Below are positions 11,386 through 19,965 of a stretch of 64,000 nt of DNA, one piece after another. A program made the translations under genes and the position numbers. Source of the DNA: Ruegeria atlantica (lineage in GTDB: Bacteria > Pseudomonadota > Alphaproteobacteria > Rhodobacterales > Rhodobacteraceae); the NCBI RefSeq assembly GCF_001458195.1, contig NZ_CYPU01000018.1:1-64000 (forward strand), given 5' to 3'. The notes beneath the pieces are model-generated. The model made no database searches. It was not told the origin of the DNA and saw only the letters and a program-made list of their open reading frames with translations. Numbering within the stretch: position 1 is the first letter of the stretch; every line of letters begins with the position of its first letter.

Positions 11386-13040
11386 AGTTGTTGTGAGTGG
11401 ATGTCGACCAGTGTCGGGCCATCATGCTCGACAGCCTGTTTCAACACTTTGTGCAGATCGTCCGGGTCTTTCACTATCCACGACTTGACCCCAAACGCCG
11501 AAGCAACGGCGGCGTGATCGGTCCGATTGAAATCGACGTTGTAGTAACGCTGCCCAAAGCCTGCATCCTGACCTGCTTTGATCCAACCAAAGACCGAGTT
11601 CGAGAATACGATCGAGGTAATCGGCATTTTGTGCCGCACCATCGTTTCAAACTCACCGCAAGTGAAGCCAAACGATCCATCCCCCATAACCGACAATGTC
11701 TTGACCGATGGCCGACCTACATGGGCGCCCATGGCCGCACCAAGCGAATACCCCAACGCGCCATGTGCCCGATTGGTGATAAAATGCCGCCCCGGTTTGC
11801 GCCAGCGGTAATGGGCGCTGAAGTAAGGGCACGGGGTGCCCGGATCAGCGACAACAATCGCATCATCGTCCAGGATGTCTGCAAGAGCCGCCATTACCGC
11901 TTCGGGCCGGATCGGGGTGTCGCGACTGGCCGCAAGCGGAGCGAACGCGGCCAGCTTGGCTTCCCAAGCGGCACGGGCTTGGGCCGCTCCACCAAAACCT
12001 GGCAGATCGTGCCGCGTCTCCAGCGACCGCGCCAAAGCCTCAAGCGCCAACCGGGCATCGGCACAAATGGCGACTTCGGTCTGATAATTTGCGCCGATCA
12101 CCATAGGGTCGCTGTCTATATGGATGATGGTGGGATCCCGCCCGGGGCTGCGCCAGCGTTCGGTCGTGACCGACCCCGCGCGGCATCCGACAAATATGAC
12201 CACATCGGCCTGATCCACAATGGCGCGCGTGGCCGGAACACCACCGTTCGAGCCAACGACGCCCAAGGCCAGCGGATCCGTTTCGGCAATGGAACCCTGA
12301 CCGGAAACTGTTGTGGCAACTGGGATATCCAACAGGGTGGCAACACGGTGCAATGCCTCTTCGGCCCCGGACAGAACCGGCCCGCCGCCGCAAACGATGA
12401 CTGCTGATTTGGCTTTGGCCAGGATATCCGCGGCCGCTTCAATGGCATCCAGATCCGGTCCAGCCCGTTCAGCGGGATAGCTGCGGTGGCGTGCATCTGC
12501 CCAAACCTCAGCTGCGTCCACCGGACCTTTCTGCGTATCAAAGGGCAGCGCCAGATGTGTGGCGCCTGGCGTTCCGGTCGTCATTGCACGAAACGCAGCC
12601 CGCACCATCGCAGGCAAATGCGAGGCGTCGTCCAGAGACGCATTCCACTTTGCCAACGGCTTGAACAGCGCGGCCTGATCCAACTCAGTCAACGGGTATT
12701 TTCCCCGACTTGTCGTCGCCACATCAGAGGTAATCGCCAAAATAGGAACCGAGCTTTCGCTGGCCTCAACCACACCCGGCAGTATGTAGGTCGCCCCGCC
12801 TCCGGACGGGCCTTCGCAGACGCCCGGCTTGCCAGTAACGCGCGCGTATCCATCCGCCATATAGGCCGCGTGACGTTCATCACGGGTCAGAATGTGCTGA
12901 ATACCATGATCCATCCGCGCCAATGCGTCATAGAAGGGCAGCGTTGTATCCCCACACAGGCCGAACATGTGCTTCACGCCATGCGCTTCCAGCATGCGCA
13001 CCATTGCTTCGGCTCCCGTCAGATAGTTCGTCCCTGTCAT
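11346..13040 (-). CDS. Thiamine-diphosphate-dependent enzyme, acetolactate synthase large-subunit type
   Basis: A 564-aa protein with the three-domain fold of the acetolactate synthase/benzoylformate decarboxylase family. The cofactor-activating Glu55 is in TRDERHAAYMADGYARV, and the ThDP/Mg motif runs from GDG (453-455) to N481. It lies outside a canonical ilvBN pair, with no regulatory subunit nearby, so it is more likely a catabolic 2-oxo-acid decarboxylase or carboligase than biosynthetic IlvB. Its position between LysR and GntR genes and next to an amino-acid dehydrogenase fits use of a 2-oxo acid made by that dehydrogenase (inference). It is transcribed toward LysR, and the two coding ends overlap by 40 bases. 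Confidence 0.85.
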   Translation of the reverse strand: MTGTNYLTGAEAMVRMLEAHGVKHMFGLCGDTTLPFYDALARMDHGIQHILTRDERHAAYMADGYARVTGKPGVCEGPSGGGATYILPGVVEASESSVPILAITSDVATTSRGKYPLTELDQAALFKPLAKWNASLDDASHLPAMVRAAFRAMTTGTPGATHLALPFDTQKGPVDAAEVWADARHRSYPAERAGPDLDAIEAAADILAKAKSAVIVCGGGPVLSGAEEALHRVATLLDIPVATTVSGQGSIAETDPLALGVVGSNGGVPATRAIVDQADVVIFVGCRAGSVTTERWRSPGRDPTIIHIDSDPMVIGANYQTEVAICADARLALEALARSLETRHDLPGFGGAAQARAAWEAKLAAFAPLAASRDTPIRPEAVMAALADILDDDAIVVADPGTPCPYFSAHYRWRKPGRHFITNRAHGALGYSLGAAMGAHVGRPSVKTLSVMGDGSFGFTCGEFETMVRHKMPITSIVFSNSVFGWIKAGQDAGFGQRYYNVDFNRTDHAAVASAFGVKSWIVKDPDDLHKVLKQAVEHDGPTLVDIHSQQLHEAAAPVSEWVA

Positions 13041-13075
13041 GGCTTGGTTCCCTTGATTCTGAACTGCACACAGAG

Positions 13076-13097
13076 CTGTATACAGTTTTGTATATTG
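13076..13097. promoter_or_regulatory. Candidate GntR operator between ThDP enzyme and GntR genes
   Basis: CTGTATACAG (13076-13085) is a perfect 10-base palindrome followed at once by a second half-site-like TTGTATATTG. It sits between the divergent starts at 13040 and 13149 and has the TGTATAC core typical of FadR/VanR-type GntR regulators, suggesting control of both directions by the adjacent GntR protein. Confidence 0.5.
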
Positions 13098-13148
13098 ATT
13101 TCAAGAACGACCTGTGGCACGCCTTGTAAAACGAAAAAGGCAGTACTT

Positions 13149-13853
13149 ATGGCGGGTCCACGCGTTGACGACATCTATGAACAGGTAAAGGCGATGGCCG
13201 TCTCGTTTCGCCTGCGGCCGGGTGATCGATTGAATGAAGTGGCACTATCGAAAGAATTGGGTGTCAGCCGAACCCCGCTGCGCGAAGCTCTAAACCGATT
13301 GGTGGCGGAGCGCTTATTCGACTTTCGCCCCGGTCAGGGGTTTTTCTGCCGCCCGCTCGACGCCCAGAGCGTGTTTGATCTGTTCGAATTGCGCCAAATC
13401 ATCGAATCTGCTGCCGCGCGCAGTGCCTGCAAAAAAGCGTCAGACGCAGACCTTCAATCACTTCGCAATGAGCTTTACGCCACCGGCATCGACATCACCG
13501 GCCTGACCGTCGAAGAAGCCGTCAGCAGGGACGAGGCCTTTCATCTGGGCATCGCCAAACTGTCTGGCAACAACGAGCTGGTGCAAACCCTGACCCGTAT
13601 CAACGAACGCATCCGATACATCCGCTGGGTTTCCATGAGCTTGGATCGGGTTCAACGCTCGAAAGATGAACATAAACGGGTCATGCAGGCCTTGCTGGAT
13701 CGCGACGCGGACGAGGCCGCGCGCGTACTGGGTGCCCATATTTCGAAGCGTATGGATCAGGTGCAGGACGCCGTGCGCCACGGGATATCCAGCATCTACA
13801 TGGAAGGGTCCGAAGACATCTCGGCCCGCATTATCGAGGAGGCGCACGGATGA
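13149..13853 (+). CDS. GntR-family transcriptional regulator (FCD domain)
   Basis: A 234-aa regulator. Winged helix at about residues 5-70 (PGDRLNEVALSKELGVSRTP, then LREALNRLV) followed by an all-helical FCD ligand domain with the expected histidine-containing segments (DEAFHLGIAKLSGN; DEHKRVMQALLDRD). ATG 13149 was chosen because the family-like sequence begins MAGPRVDDIYEQV; the same frame stays open upstream to 12486, but that part is antisense to the ThDP enzyme gene. It overlaps the following racemase gene by ATGA, so the two are translationally coupled, and a palindromic candidate operator lies 50 bases upstream. Confidence 0.9.
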   Translation: MAGPRVDDIYEQVKAMAVSFRLRPGDRLNEVALSKELGVSRTPLREALNRLVAERLFDFRPGQGFFCRPLDAQSVFDLFELRQIIESAAARSACKKASDADLQSLRNELYATGIDITGLTVEEAVSRDEAFHLGIAKLSGNNELVQTLTRINERIRYIRWVSMSLDRVQRSKDEHKRVMQALLDRDADEAARVLGAHISKRMDQVQDAVRHGISSIYMEGSEDISARIIEEAHG

Positions 13854-14569
13854 TCGCCCAAGGTGGAAAATCCATTTACGGAGCGTCGGTGGGCATACTG
13901 ATGCTGGACGCCCAATTCCCACGCATCCCCGGTGATATGGGAAATGCGCTGACATGGCCTTTTCCGGTGCTCTATCGCATTGTTCGGAATGCCTCGCCGG
14001 ACCTGGTCGTTCGGCACCGGGCTGAGGGCATGTTGGACGCGTTCATTGATGCCGCGCGAGAACTGGTCAAGGACGGCGCGGATGGCATTACCACCAATTG
14101 CGGGTTTCTGTCCCTGTTTCAGAAAGAGCTATCCGAGGCTGTGCCAGTTCCGGTTGTGACCTCATCTTTGATGCAGGTGCAGATGGTAAATCGAGTTCTT
14201 CCCGCCGGGAAGCGCGCCGGAATTCTGACCATATCGGCATCCACACTGACCAAAGATCACCTGCAAAGCGCTCAGGTTCCGGACGGTACACCCATCGGCA
14301 CCACCGAAGGCGGGCGCGAATTCACACGCGCGATACTGGGGAACGAACTTAGCCTGGAGGTCGACAAGGCGCGTGCAGACAACGTCGATGCAGCGCTCGC
14401 GTTGCAGTCTCAAAACCCTGACCTCGGCTCAATTGTTCTGGAATGCACGAACATGTGCCCTTACGCGGCAGATATTCAGCGCGCCACAGGATTGCCCGTC
14501 TTTTCCATCGTGACATTGGTCAGTTGGTTTCAGGCCGGGCTTTTGCCGCCGCGCTTCCCCGATCCTTAG
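13850..14569 (+). CDS. Aspartate/glutamate racemase-family protein
   Basis: A 239-aa protein with the two catalytic cysteines of the cofactor-independent Asp/Glu racemase superfamily: Cys84 in ITTNCGFLS and Cys199 in IVLECTNM. Members racemise aspartate, glutamate or hydantoins, or act as maleate isomerases and decarboxylases. Both cysteines are present, so racemase or isomerase chemistry is more likely than decarboxylation. It starts inside the end of the GntR gene and has no downstream partner. With the DadA dehydrogenase and enolase-superfamily enzyme nearby, it adds to a locus for amino-acid stereoisomer metabolism. Confidence 0.8.
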   Translation: MIAQGGKSIYGASVGILMLDAQFPRIPGDMGNALTWPFPVLYRIVRNASPDLVVRHRAEGMLDAFIDAARELVKDGADGITTNCGFLSLFQKELSEAVPVPVVTSSLMQVQMVNRVLPAGKRAGILTISASTLTKDHLQSAQVPDGTPIGTTEGGREFTRAILGNELSLEVDKARADNVDAALALQSQNPDLGSIVLECTNMCPYAADIQRATGLPVFSIVTLVSWFQAGLLPPRFPDP

Positions 14570-14643
14570 GAGGCACAACGGCCGTTCGATTCCACCAATT
14601 CGTGCATTGCGCTTACCGGAAAAAGACCGGAAGCGTCCCGCCC

Positions 14644-14677
14644 GCCGGTCGCAGCCTACCCGGTTATCAAAACAAGG
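14644..14677 (+). promoter_or_regulatory. preQ1-I riboswitch controlling the queuosine operon
   Basis: Stem CCGG (14645-14648) pairs with CCGG (14660-14663), enclosing TCGCAGCCTAC; an A-rich tail CAAAACAAGG follows. The arrangement is nearly base-for-base that of the well-known Thermoanaerobacter preQ1-I aptamer, including GGTCGCAG and the terminal CAAAACAAGG. The final AAGG is also the Shine-Dalgarno of queC (ATG at 14687). Ligand-induced pseudoknot formation would hide the ribosome site, so control is probably translational repression by preQ1. Confidence 0.9.
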
Positions 14678-14686
14678 ACTGAAAAC

Positions 14687-15385
14687 ATGAAAACTACATT
14701 GGTCTGCTCCGGCGGACTGGATTCCGTGTCGCTTGCGCATGTGCTGGCCGCGGAAGGAAACCTGTCACGGCTTGTGTCTTTCGACTATGGCCAGCGCCAC
14801 ACCAAAGAGCTGACTTTCGCGGCCCTCTGTTCAGAGCGGCTGAGCGTGCCTCATCACGTGATTGACTTGCGTTCTGTCGGCGCGTCGCTAACAGGCTCGG
14901 CCTTGACCGACGATGTGGACGTGCCTGACGGGCATTACGCGGAAGAAACGATGAAGGTCACGGTTGTCCCCAACCGCAATGCGATCATGCTGACCATCGC
15001 TTATGGCGTGGCAGCAGCGCAGGGTGACAACGCAGTCGCGACAGCTGTGCATGGCGGCGACCATTTCATCTATCCCGATTGTCGTCCGGCATTCACAGAT
15101 GCGTTTGACACCATGCAGCGCGCCGCGTTGGACGGCTACGCGGATGTGGCGCTGCATGTGCCATTCGTGCACCGCAGCAAAGCCGATATTGTCCGCGAAG
15201 GCGCGCGCGTGGATACCCCGTTCGATCAGACGTGGTCCTGTTACAAGGGCGGCGACGTGCATTGTGGCCGTTGCGGAACATGCGTTGAACGGCGCGAGGC
15301 GTTTGATCTGGCCGGTGTGCCGGACCCAACGCAATACGAAGACGCCGAATTCTGGAAGTCGACCATCGCGAGGGCACAGGCCTGA
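14687..15385 (+). CDS. queC: 7-cyano-7-deazaguanine synthase
   Basis: ATP-dependent conversion of 7-carboxy-7-deazaguanine to preQ0 in queuosine biosynthesis. The 232-aa protein has the PP-loop SGGLDS (residues 8-13) and the C-terminal zinc site Cys185, Cys193, Cys196 and Cys199 (SCYKGG...HCGRCGTC), the normal set for QueC. First gene of the operon, directly behind a preQ1-I riboswitch whose end forms its ribosome binding site. The stop overlaps the queD start by one base. Confidence 0.97.
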   Translation: MKTTLVCSGGLDSVSLAHVLAAEGNLSRLVSFDYGQRHTKELTFAALCSERLSVPHHVIDLRSVGASLTGSALTDDVDVPDGHYAEETMKVTVVPNRNAIMLTIAYGVAAAQGDNAVATAVHGGDHFIYPDCRPAFTDAFDTMQRAALDGYADVALHVPFVHRSKADIVREGARVDTPFDQTWSCYKGGDVHCGRCGTCVERREAFDLAGVPDPTQYEDAEFWKSTIARAQA

Positions 15386-15792
15386 TGTACCGGATCAACA
15401 AAGAGTTCCACTTTTCCGCCTCGCACCAGCTGACCCACCTGCCCGAAGATCATCAGTGTGCCCGGATGCACGGTCACAACTATGTCGTCGTGGTCGAATT
15501 GGCCCAGCGTGAGTTGAACGCGGATGGGTTCGTGCGGGATTACCACGAGCTGAAACCGCTTAAGACCTATATCGACGATGAATTCGACCACCGGCATCTG
15601 AACAATGTGCTGAACGTCGTATCGACCGCAGAGAACCTTGCGCGGCATTTCTTTGACTGGTGCGCGGCCCGCTGGCCCGAAACCGCTGCGGTGAAAGTGT
15701 CCGAGACGCCCAAGACATGGGCCGAGTATCGCCCACGACCCTTAGAATATCCGAAATATTTGGCCCCACGGTACAGGGCGAAGGCGCGCTGA
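15385..15792 (+). CDS. queD: 6-carboxy-5,6,7,8-tetrahydropterin synthase
   Basis: Makes 6-carboxytetrahydropterin from dihydroneopterin triphosphate. Zinc histidines H14, H29 and H31 (ASHQL, MHGHNY), the catalytic Cys25 (HQCARMHG) and the FDHRHLN segment are all present. Typical QueD proteins end soon after the conserved [12 protein letters not shown] segment; here the frame runs about 20 residues further and overlaps the likely queE start by 76 bases in another frame. The GTP cyclohydrolase that supplies the substrate is not in the window. Confidence 0.95.
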   Translation: MYRINKEFHFSASHQLTHLPEDHQCARMHGHNYVVVVELAQRELNADGFVRDYHELKPLKTYIDDEFDHRHLNNVLNVVSTAENLARHFFDWCAARWPETAAVKVSETPKTWAEYRPRPLEYPKYLAPRYRAKAR

Positions 15793-16436
15793 TCGGTCAG
15801 CCGACGGTATTTGTACGCTCGGGCGGGTGCGATTTCCAGTGCAGCTGGTGCGACAGCCTCCATGCGGTCGACAGCGCCTATCGCCACGATTGGGCAGCAA
15901 TGGAAACGCAGGCCGTCTGGTCTGAGGTTCAGCGTTTGTCAGGCGGGCGGCCACTGACCGTGTCTCTGTCTGGCGGAAATCCCGCCATTCAGGATTTTGG
16001 CCCGCTGATCTGGCAGGGCAAAGCGGAAGGCTATGCCTTTGTATGCGAAACCCAAGGGTCAATCGCAAAGCCGTGGTTTTCCGACCTTGCTATGCTTGTT
16101 CTCAGCCCGAACCCCCCCAGCAGTGGTGAGAATATGGATTGGACGGCGTTTGGCGCCTGCCTCAACGTGCGCCCCGCGCAAACTGTCCTCAAGATCGTGA
16201 TCTTTGACGACATGGATTTTAACTGGGCACGCAGCGTAGCTGACCGGTATCCGGACCTTCCGCTGTATCTTCAACCCGGTAACCCGGAAGCCGATCCGGC
16301 CAGCCCGGTTGATTTGAACAATGCCACCAGCCGTATGGAATGGTTGATCGACAAGACTTTGAATGCCGGTTGGTTCGCGCCTCGCATTCTACCCCAGCTA
16401 CATGTGCTGATCTGGGGCAACAAACGCGGCGTCTGA
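15717..16436 (+). CDS. queE: 7-carboxy-7-deazaguanine synthase (radical SAM)
   Basis: Ring-contracting radical SAM step of queuosine synthesis. The protein (239 aa) has the conserved [15 protein letters not shown] start and the CX3CX2C cluster motif at Cys38, Cys42 and Cys45 (CDFQCSWC). ATG 15717 ([16 protein letters not shown]) is the nearest start codon before the conserved region; the frame is open from 15660. The start lies 76 bases inside queD, so translation is probably coupled. Confidence 0.93.
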   Translation: MGRVSPTTLRISEIFGPTVQGEGALIGQPTVFVRSGGCDFQCSWCDSLHAVDSAYRHDWAAMETQAVWSEVQRLSGGRPLTVSLSGGNPAIQDFGPLIWQGKAEGYAFVCETQGSIAKPWFSDLAMLVLSPNPPSSGENMDWTAFGACLNVRPAQTVLKIVIFDDMDFNWARSVADRYPDLPLYLQPGNPEADPASPVDLNNATSRMEWLIDKTLNAGWFAPRILPQLHVLIWGNKRGV

Positions 16437-16452
16437 CTGCAGGAGAGATAAC

Positions 16453-16917
16453 ATGACCGAAAGTATCTACAGTAACCTCACCCAGTTGGGCGGAGACACC
16501 AAAATGCCAGCCAGCCCGGAAGAGGCGGTTCTGGAACGCGTGCAGAACCCGCAGGCTGATGTGGACTACAACGTGCGCTTTACCGCGCCCGAGTTCACCT
16601 CGCTTTGCCCAATGACGGGCCAACCGGATTTTGCCCATCTGGTGATAGATTACGTGCCCGATCAGTGGTTGGTGGAAAGCAAGGCGCTCAAGTTGTTTCT
16701 GGGCTCGTTCCGCAATCATGGCGCCTTTCACGAAGATTGCACCATCTCGATTGCCCGCCGGCTGCAGGAGTTTCTGGAGCCAAGGTGGCTCCGTATCGGA
16801 GGCTATTGGTATCCGCGTGGGGGCATTCCGATCGACGTGTTCTGGCAAACTGGCCCAATGCCCGAAGGCGTCTGGATCCCGGATCAGGGTGTGCCGCCTT
16901 ACCGTGGGCGTGGTTGA
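16453..16917 (+). CDS. queF: NADPH-dependent 7-cyano-7-deazaguanine reductase
   Basis: Reduces the preQ0 nitrile to preQ1, the last step before insertion into tRNA. The 154-aa protein belongs to the short (unimodular) QueF type, with the thioimide-forming Cys52 in [12 protein letters not shown], the [16 protein letters not shown] motif and a HED segment. AGGAG precedes the ATG, 16 bases after queE. Its product preQ1 is the ligand of the riboswitch at the head of the operon, closing a feedback loop. Confidence 0.96.
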   Translation: MTESIYSNLTQLGGDTKMPASPEEAVLERVQNPQADVDYNVRFTAPEFTSLCPMTGQPDFAHLVIDYVPDQWLVESKALKLFLGSFRNHGAFHEDCTISIARRLQEFLEPRWLRIGGYWYPRGGIPIDVFWQTGPMPEGVWIPDQGVPPYRGRG

Positions 16918-16941
16918 CCACGATGACTTGAGAGGCGTGAA

Positions 16942-16972
16942 GGCCCCTGCCTGACAAGCAATCAAAGGGGCC
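16942..16972 (+). terminator. Possible weak terminator after queF
   Basis: GGCCCCT (16942-16948) can pair with AGGGGCC (16966-16972), but the loop is 17 bases and no T-run follows. It is the only hairpin seen between queF and the next gene. Confidence 0.3.
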
Positions 16973-17104
16973 CCCGCACCGGTTGAAACGTGGCGTTTAG
17001 GCAGTGGTGGTAATTTTGTTTCGCCCGAGCTTGCGGTTTTGAAACATCATGACAATCCAACATTGATGGGTTAGATGTTTCCTTAATGTAAGAACAAATT
17101 CCTG

Positions 17105-18997
17105 GTGACGATTGTGGAACAGGTGGCCTTCAATTTTGAGATGGGTGTAGTTTGCGCGCTTCTTGCCTTCACCGTATTTCTCTTTGTATCCGAAATCGTC
17201 AGAATTGACCTTTCTGCCATACTTGTTCTGGTCCTTATCGGCCTTCTCAGCTACGCGCCCGGGCTCGAGAAACTTGCGGACGTGCCTCACCTGTTTGATG
17301 GATTTGCATCCAATGCGGTGATTTCCATTATCGCGGTCATGATCGTCGGCGCGGGCCTCGACAAGACGGGCATAATGAACAAAGTCGCCGCTGTTATTCT
17401 GAAATATGGCGGTACGTCCGAAAAACGCGTACTGCCGATTATTTCGGGCACTGTTGGGGTCATTTCCTCGTTCATGCAGAACGTTGGGGCCGCTGCGCTG
17501 TTTCTTCCGGTCGTCAGCCGAATATCTTCCCGATCAGGCATCCCGTTGTCGCGCTTGCTGATGCCCATGGGGTTCTGCGCCATCCTTGGCGGCACAATGA
17601 CTATGGTCGGATCTTCGCCTCTTATATTGCTGAACGATCTGATCCAATCGGCCAACAACAGTTTGCCCGAAGGTCAGAAAATGGAGCAGTTTGGCCTGTT
17701 CTCTGTGACGCCGATCGGGATTGTTCTGATCCTAACCGGCATTGCCTACTTTCTGCTGCTGGGTCGGTGGGTTTTGCCGGGTGATGAGGGATCGGAAAAC
17801 ACCGGAACCGGACAGGGAACGCAGGAGTATCTGCAACGTGTCTACGGCCTGAAAGCCGATGTTTTCGAAGTAATCGTTCCAGCCGAAAGCCCTTTGGTCG
17901 GGCAGATTTTGGCCGACATAAACCACGAAAACCACCTGTACATCATTTCGACATTCTATCGCGGAAAAACCTCAATGGTTCAGGTCCTGACGGCCGAAAT
18001 TGCCGCGCCTTGCCGATTGGCGATCATTGGTCGGCGCTGGGTTGTAGAGGAGTTCGCGCAGAAATACGGGCTGACCGTGCTGCCGGCGTTGGACATCTTT
18101 GTTGAAGAGTTCGCTCCAACCAATGCCGGTATCGCCGAAGTCGTTGTGACACCGGACAGCAAGCTGATTGGGAAATGCCCACGCGAGCTATTGTTCCGCA
18201 AAACATATGGCATGTCGTTGCTTGCCATTCATCGCGGCGAGGAAACGCTAAGCCATGTTGAATCCGAAACGCACGAGTCCACTCAAATCGGGCTTGAGGA
18301 GTTTCACGCAGGCGACATGCTTGTGGCCCATACACGGTGGGACAACCTGATGCGGATCAAGCGCGATCCCGATTTTGTGGTCGTCACCACCGACTTCCCA
18401 CAAGACGAACTGCGCCCGCAAAAGGTCGGTTGGGCGCTGGCGTTTTTCGCTGTTTCCTTGTCGATGATCCTGTTCACCGACATTCGGCTCTCGCTCTGTC
18501 TGTTAACTGGAGCCGCGGGAATGATGCTGACACGTGTGTTGAGTGTCGATGAAGCCTACCGTGCGGTCGGATGGAATACTGTTTTTCTGCTCGCATGCCT
18601 TATTCCACTGGGTCAGGCGGTACAGAACACCGGCACGGCTGCGTGGATTGCACAACAGATCATGGTCATTCTGGACGGCTGGCCGATCTGGTCACTTCAG
18701 GCCGGCGTTGCGATTTTGGCCACGGCGTTTTCATTGGTGATGTCCAACGTCGGGGCCACTGTTCTGCTTGTGCCATTGGCCGTTTCCATAGCGGTGGCAG
18801 CTGGCGGAAATCCGGCCGTATTTGCCCTGACGGTTGCCATATCAACATCGAACAGCTTCATAATCCCGACCCATCAGGTAAACGCCCTGATCATGGGTCC
18901 TGCAGGGTATAAAGTCATGGACTTTGTCCGCTCAGGGGGGGTCATGACGATCCTGTTTCTTGTTGTTTCGCTACTCATGCTCAATTTGCTGTACTGA
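17105..18997 (+). CDS. SLC13/DASS-family permease with two RCK_C (TrkA-C) domains
   Basis: A 630-aa membrane protein. It has N-terminal helices (about residues 10-240), two soluble RCK_C-type domains (about 245-410, for example VPAESPLVGQILADI and VTPDSKLIGKCPREL), then C-terminal helices to the end. This is the layout of SAC1/YbiR-like SLC13 permeases for sulfate, dicarboxylates or other anions; the ion cannot be told from the sequence. The start is uncertain: GTG 17105 gives the longest frame, and ATG 17141 (MGVVCALLAF) is an alternative just before the first helix. No clear partner gene lies next to it. Confidence 0.85.
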   Translation: MTIVEQVAFNFEMGVVCALLAFTVFLFVSEIVRIDLSAILVLVLIGLLSYAPGLEKLADVPHLFDGFASNAVISIIAVMIVGAGLDKTGIMNKVAAVILKYGGTSEKRVLPIISGTVGVISSFMQNVGAAALFLPVVSRISSRSGIPLSRLLMPMGFCAILGGTMTMVGSSPLILLNDLIQSANNSLPEGQKMEQFGLFSVTPIGIVLILTGIAYFLLLGRWVLPGDEGSENTGTGQGTQEYLQRVYGLKADVFEVIVPAESPLVGQILADINHENHLYIISTFYRGKTSMVQVLTAEIAAPCRLAIIGRRWVVEEFAQKYGLTVLPALDIFVEEFAPTNAGIAEVVVTPDSKLIGKCPRELLFRKTYGMSLLAIHRGEETLSHVESETHESTQIGLEEFHAGDMLVAHTRWDNLMRIKRDPDFVVVTTDFPQDELRPQKVGWALAFFAVSLSMILFTDIRLSLCLLTGAAGMMLTRVLSVDEAYRAVGWNTVFLLACLIPLGQAVQNTGTAAWIAQQIMVILDGWPIWSLQAGVAILATAFSLVMSNVGATVLLVPLAVSIAVAAGGNPAVFALTVAISTSNSFIIPTHQVNALIMGPAGYKVMDFVRSGGVMTILFLVVSLLMLNLLY

Positions 18998-19023
18998 CCG
19001 CCTCGGCAAGCAGGAATGGGTCC

Positions 19024-19200
19024 ATGATTGCAAAGCCTTACAGATGTAAACTATCGCTCGCTGAATGCGCGTTCCATTGTCATCTGCACCGGCTTCAACA
19101 GGTAGGAAAGCAGCGTCTATTGGCCGAAGCGGTACTGACCAACCCGGGCTCTGAGATCTCGTGTATCCAAACCGAAGCCTATGAGCGCATTGATTGGTAG
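19024..19200 (+). other. Small open frame in the gap between the permease and bioC
   Basis: A 58-codon frame (starts MIAKPYRCKL, ends YERIDW) with no recognised motif and no strong ribosome site. It may be chance or a decayed fragment; it is the only content seen in this roughly 210-base gap. Confidence 0.15.
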
Positions 19201-19206
19201 CGGCAC

Positions 19207-19965
19207 TCAGCCATGTTTGCGGGCCACGATCCACGTCGGGTTATATGTCAGGGTCACGCCATCATCGTCACCAAAGTGTCGGACATATTGTTCCGTGAAT
19301 TGGGCAAGACTGGTTTTGGTCCAGACCTTCTGCGCGCGCCCGTTGACCCCAGTTCTTCGAAGGTGATTGAGAACGCCTCGGGGCGTATCAAAGTGCAGTG
19401 CAGAAATGTTTTCGCCGCAACTGATAATCTCCAACTGACCTTCGACTGCCGCGGCCAAATCTTCAGATCGGCACAAGCCCGGCGCTTTGGCAGTGGAACC
19501 GACTTTCACCAGTTCCCGGTACTGTTCCGGTCCAAAGCCTGAAACCGCCAACCACCCACCAGGAGCCAATGCTTTCGCTGCGCGCTGCAGAAAGGTTGCA
19601 GGGTCATGCAACCATTGGACCATAGACGCTGACGTGATTAGCTTTGGCTGAAACGGCCATTCGACGATTTTGGCGTCGCCGCACAAAAAATCCGCACCGA
19701 CGGCCGTTGCGGTCTCAGCTGCTTCGGGCGACAGGTCATTGACCGTCAACTGACCAATATCGAATGCGCTACATACCCGATGCGTGAGGTGGCCTGTGCC
19801 ACACCCAAATTCCAATCCGGTCGCGAATCGATGCGGTGCGCCGCCGGCCCGCATCTCATGGACCAGCCGATCCGCGATTTTGGCCTGCTGGCTGGCCGAG
19901 CTGTGATAGCTGCGGAAACTGCGGCTGAAACTGCGCTGGATGCGGTCCGCGATCTGCACGTTCAT
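19207..19965 (-). CDS. bioC: Malonyl-ACP O-methyltransferase
   Basis: SAM-dependent methyltransferase that masks malonyl-ACP so that fatty-acid synthesis can build the pimeloyl chain of biotin. The 252-aa protein has SAM motif I as GLEFGCGTGHLT and the BioC-like N-terminus MNVQIADRIQRSFSRSF. ATG 19965 is preceded by AGGAG and overlaps the bioG stop (ATGA); the frame is open 46 codons further upstream, but that would lie inside bioG. Last gene of bioBFDAGC. Confidence 0.92.
   Translation of the reverse strand: MNVQIADRIQRSFSRSFRSYHSSASQQAKIADRLVHEMRAGGAPHRFATGLEFGCGTGHLTHRVCSAFDIGQLTVNDLSPEAAETATAVGADFLCGDAKIVEWPFQPKLITSASMVQWLHDPATFLQRAAKALAPGGWLAVSGFGPEQYRELVKVGSTAKAPGLCRSEDLAAAVEGQLEIISCGENISALHFDTPRGVLNHLRRTGVNGRAQKVWTKTSLAQFTEQYVRHFGDDDGVTLTYNPTWIVARKHG

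Noticed and set aside
12486..13148. 221-codon upstream extension of the GntR regulator
   Set aside because: It is antisense to the ThDP enzyme gene and passes through the promoter and operator region; family homology starts at ATG 13149.
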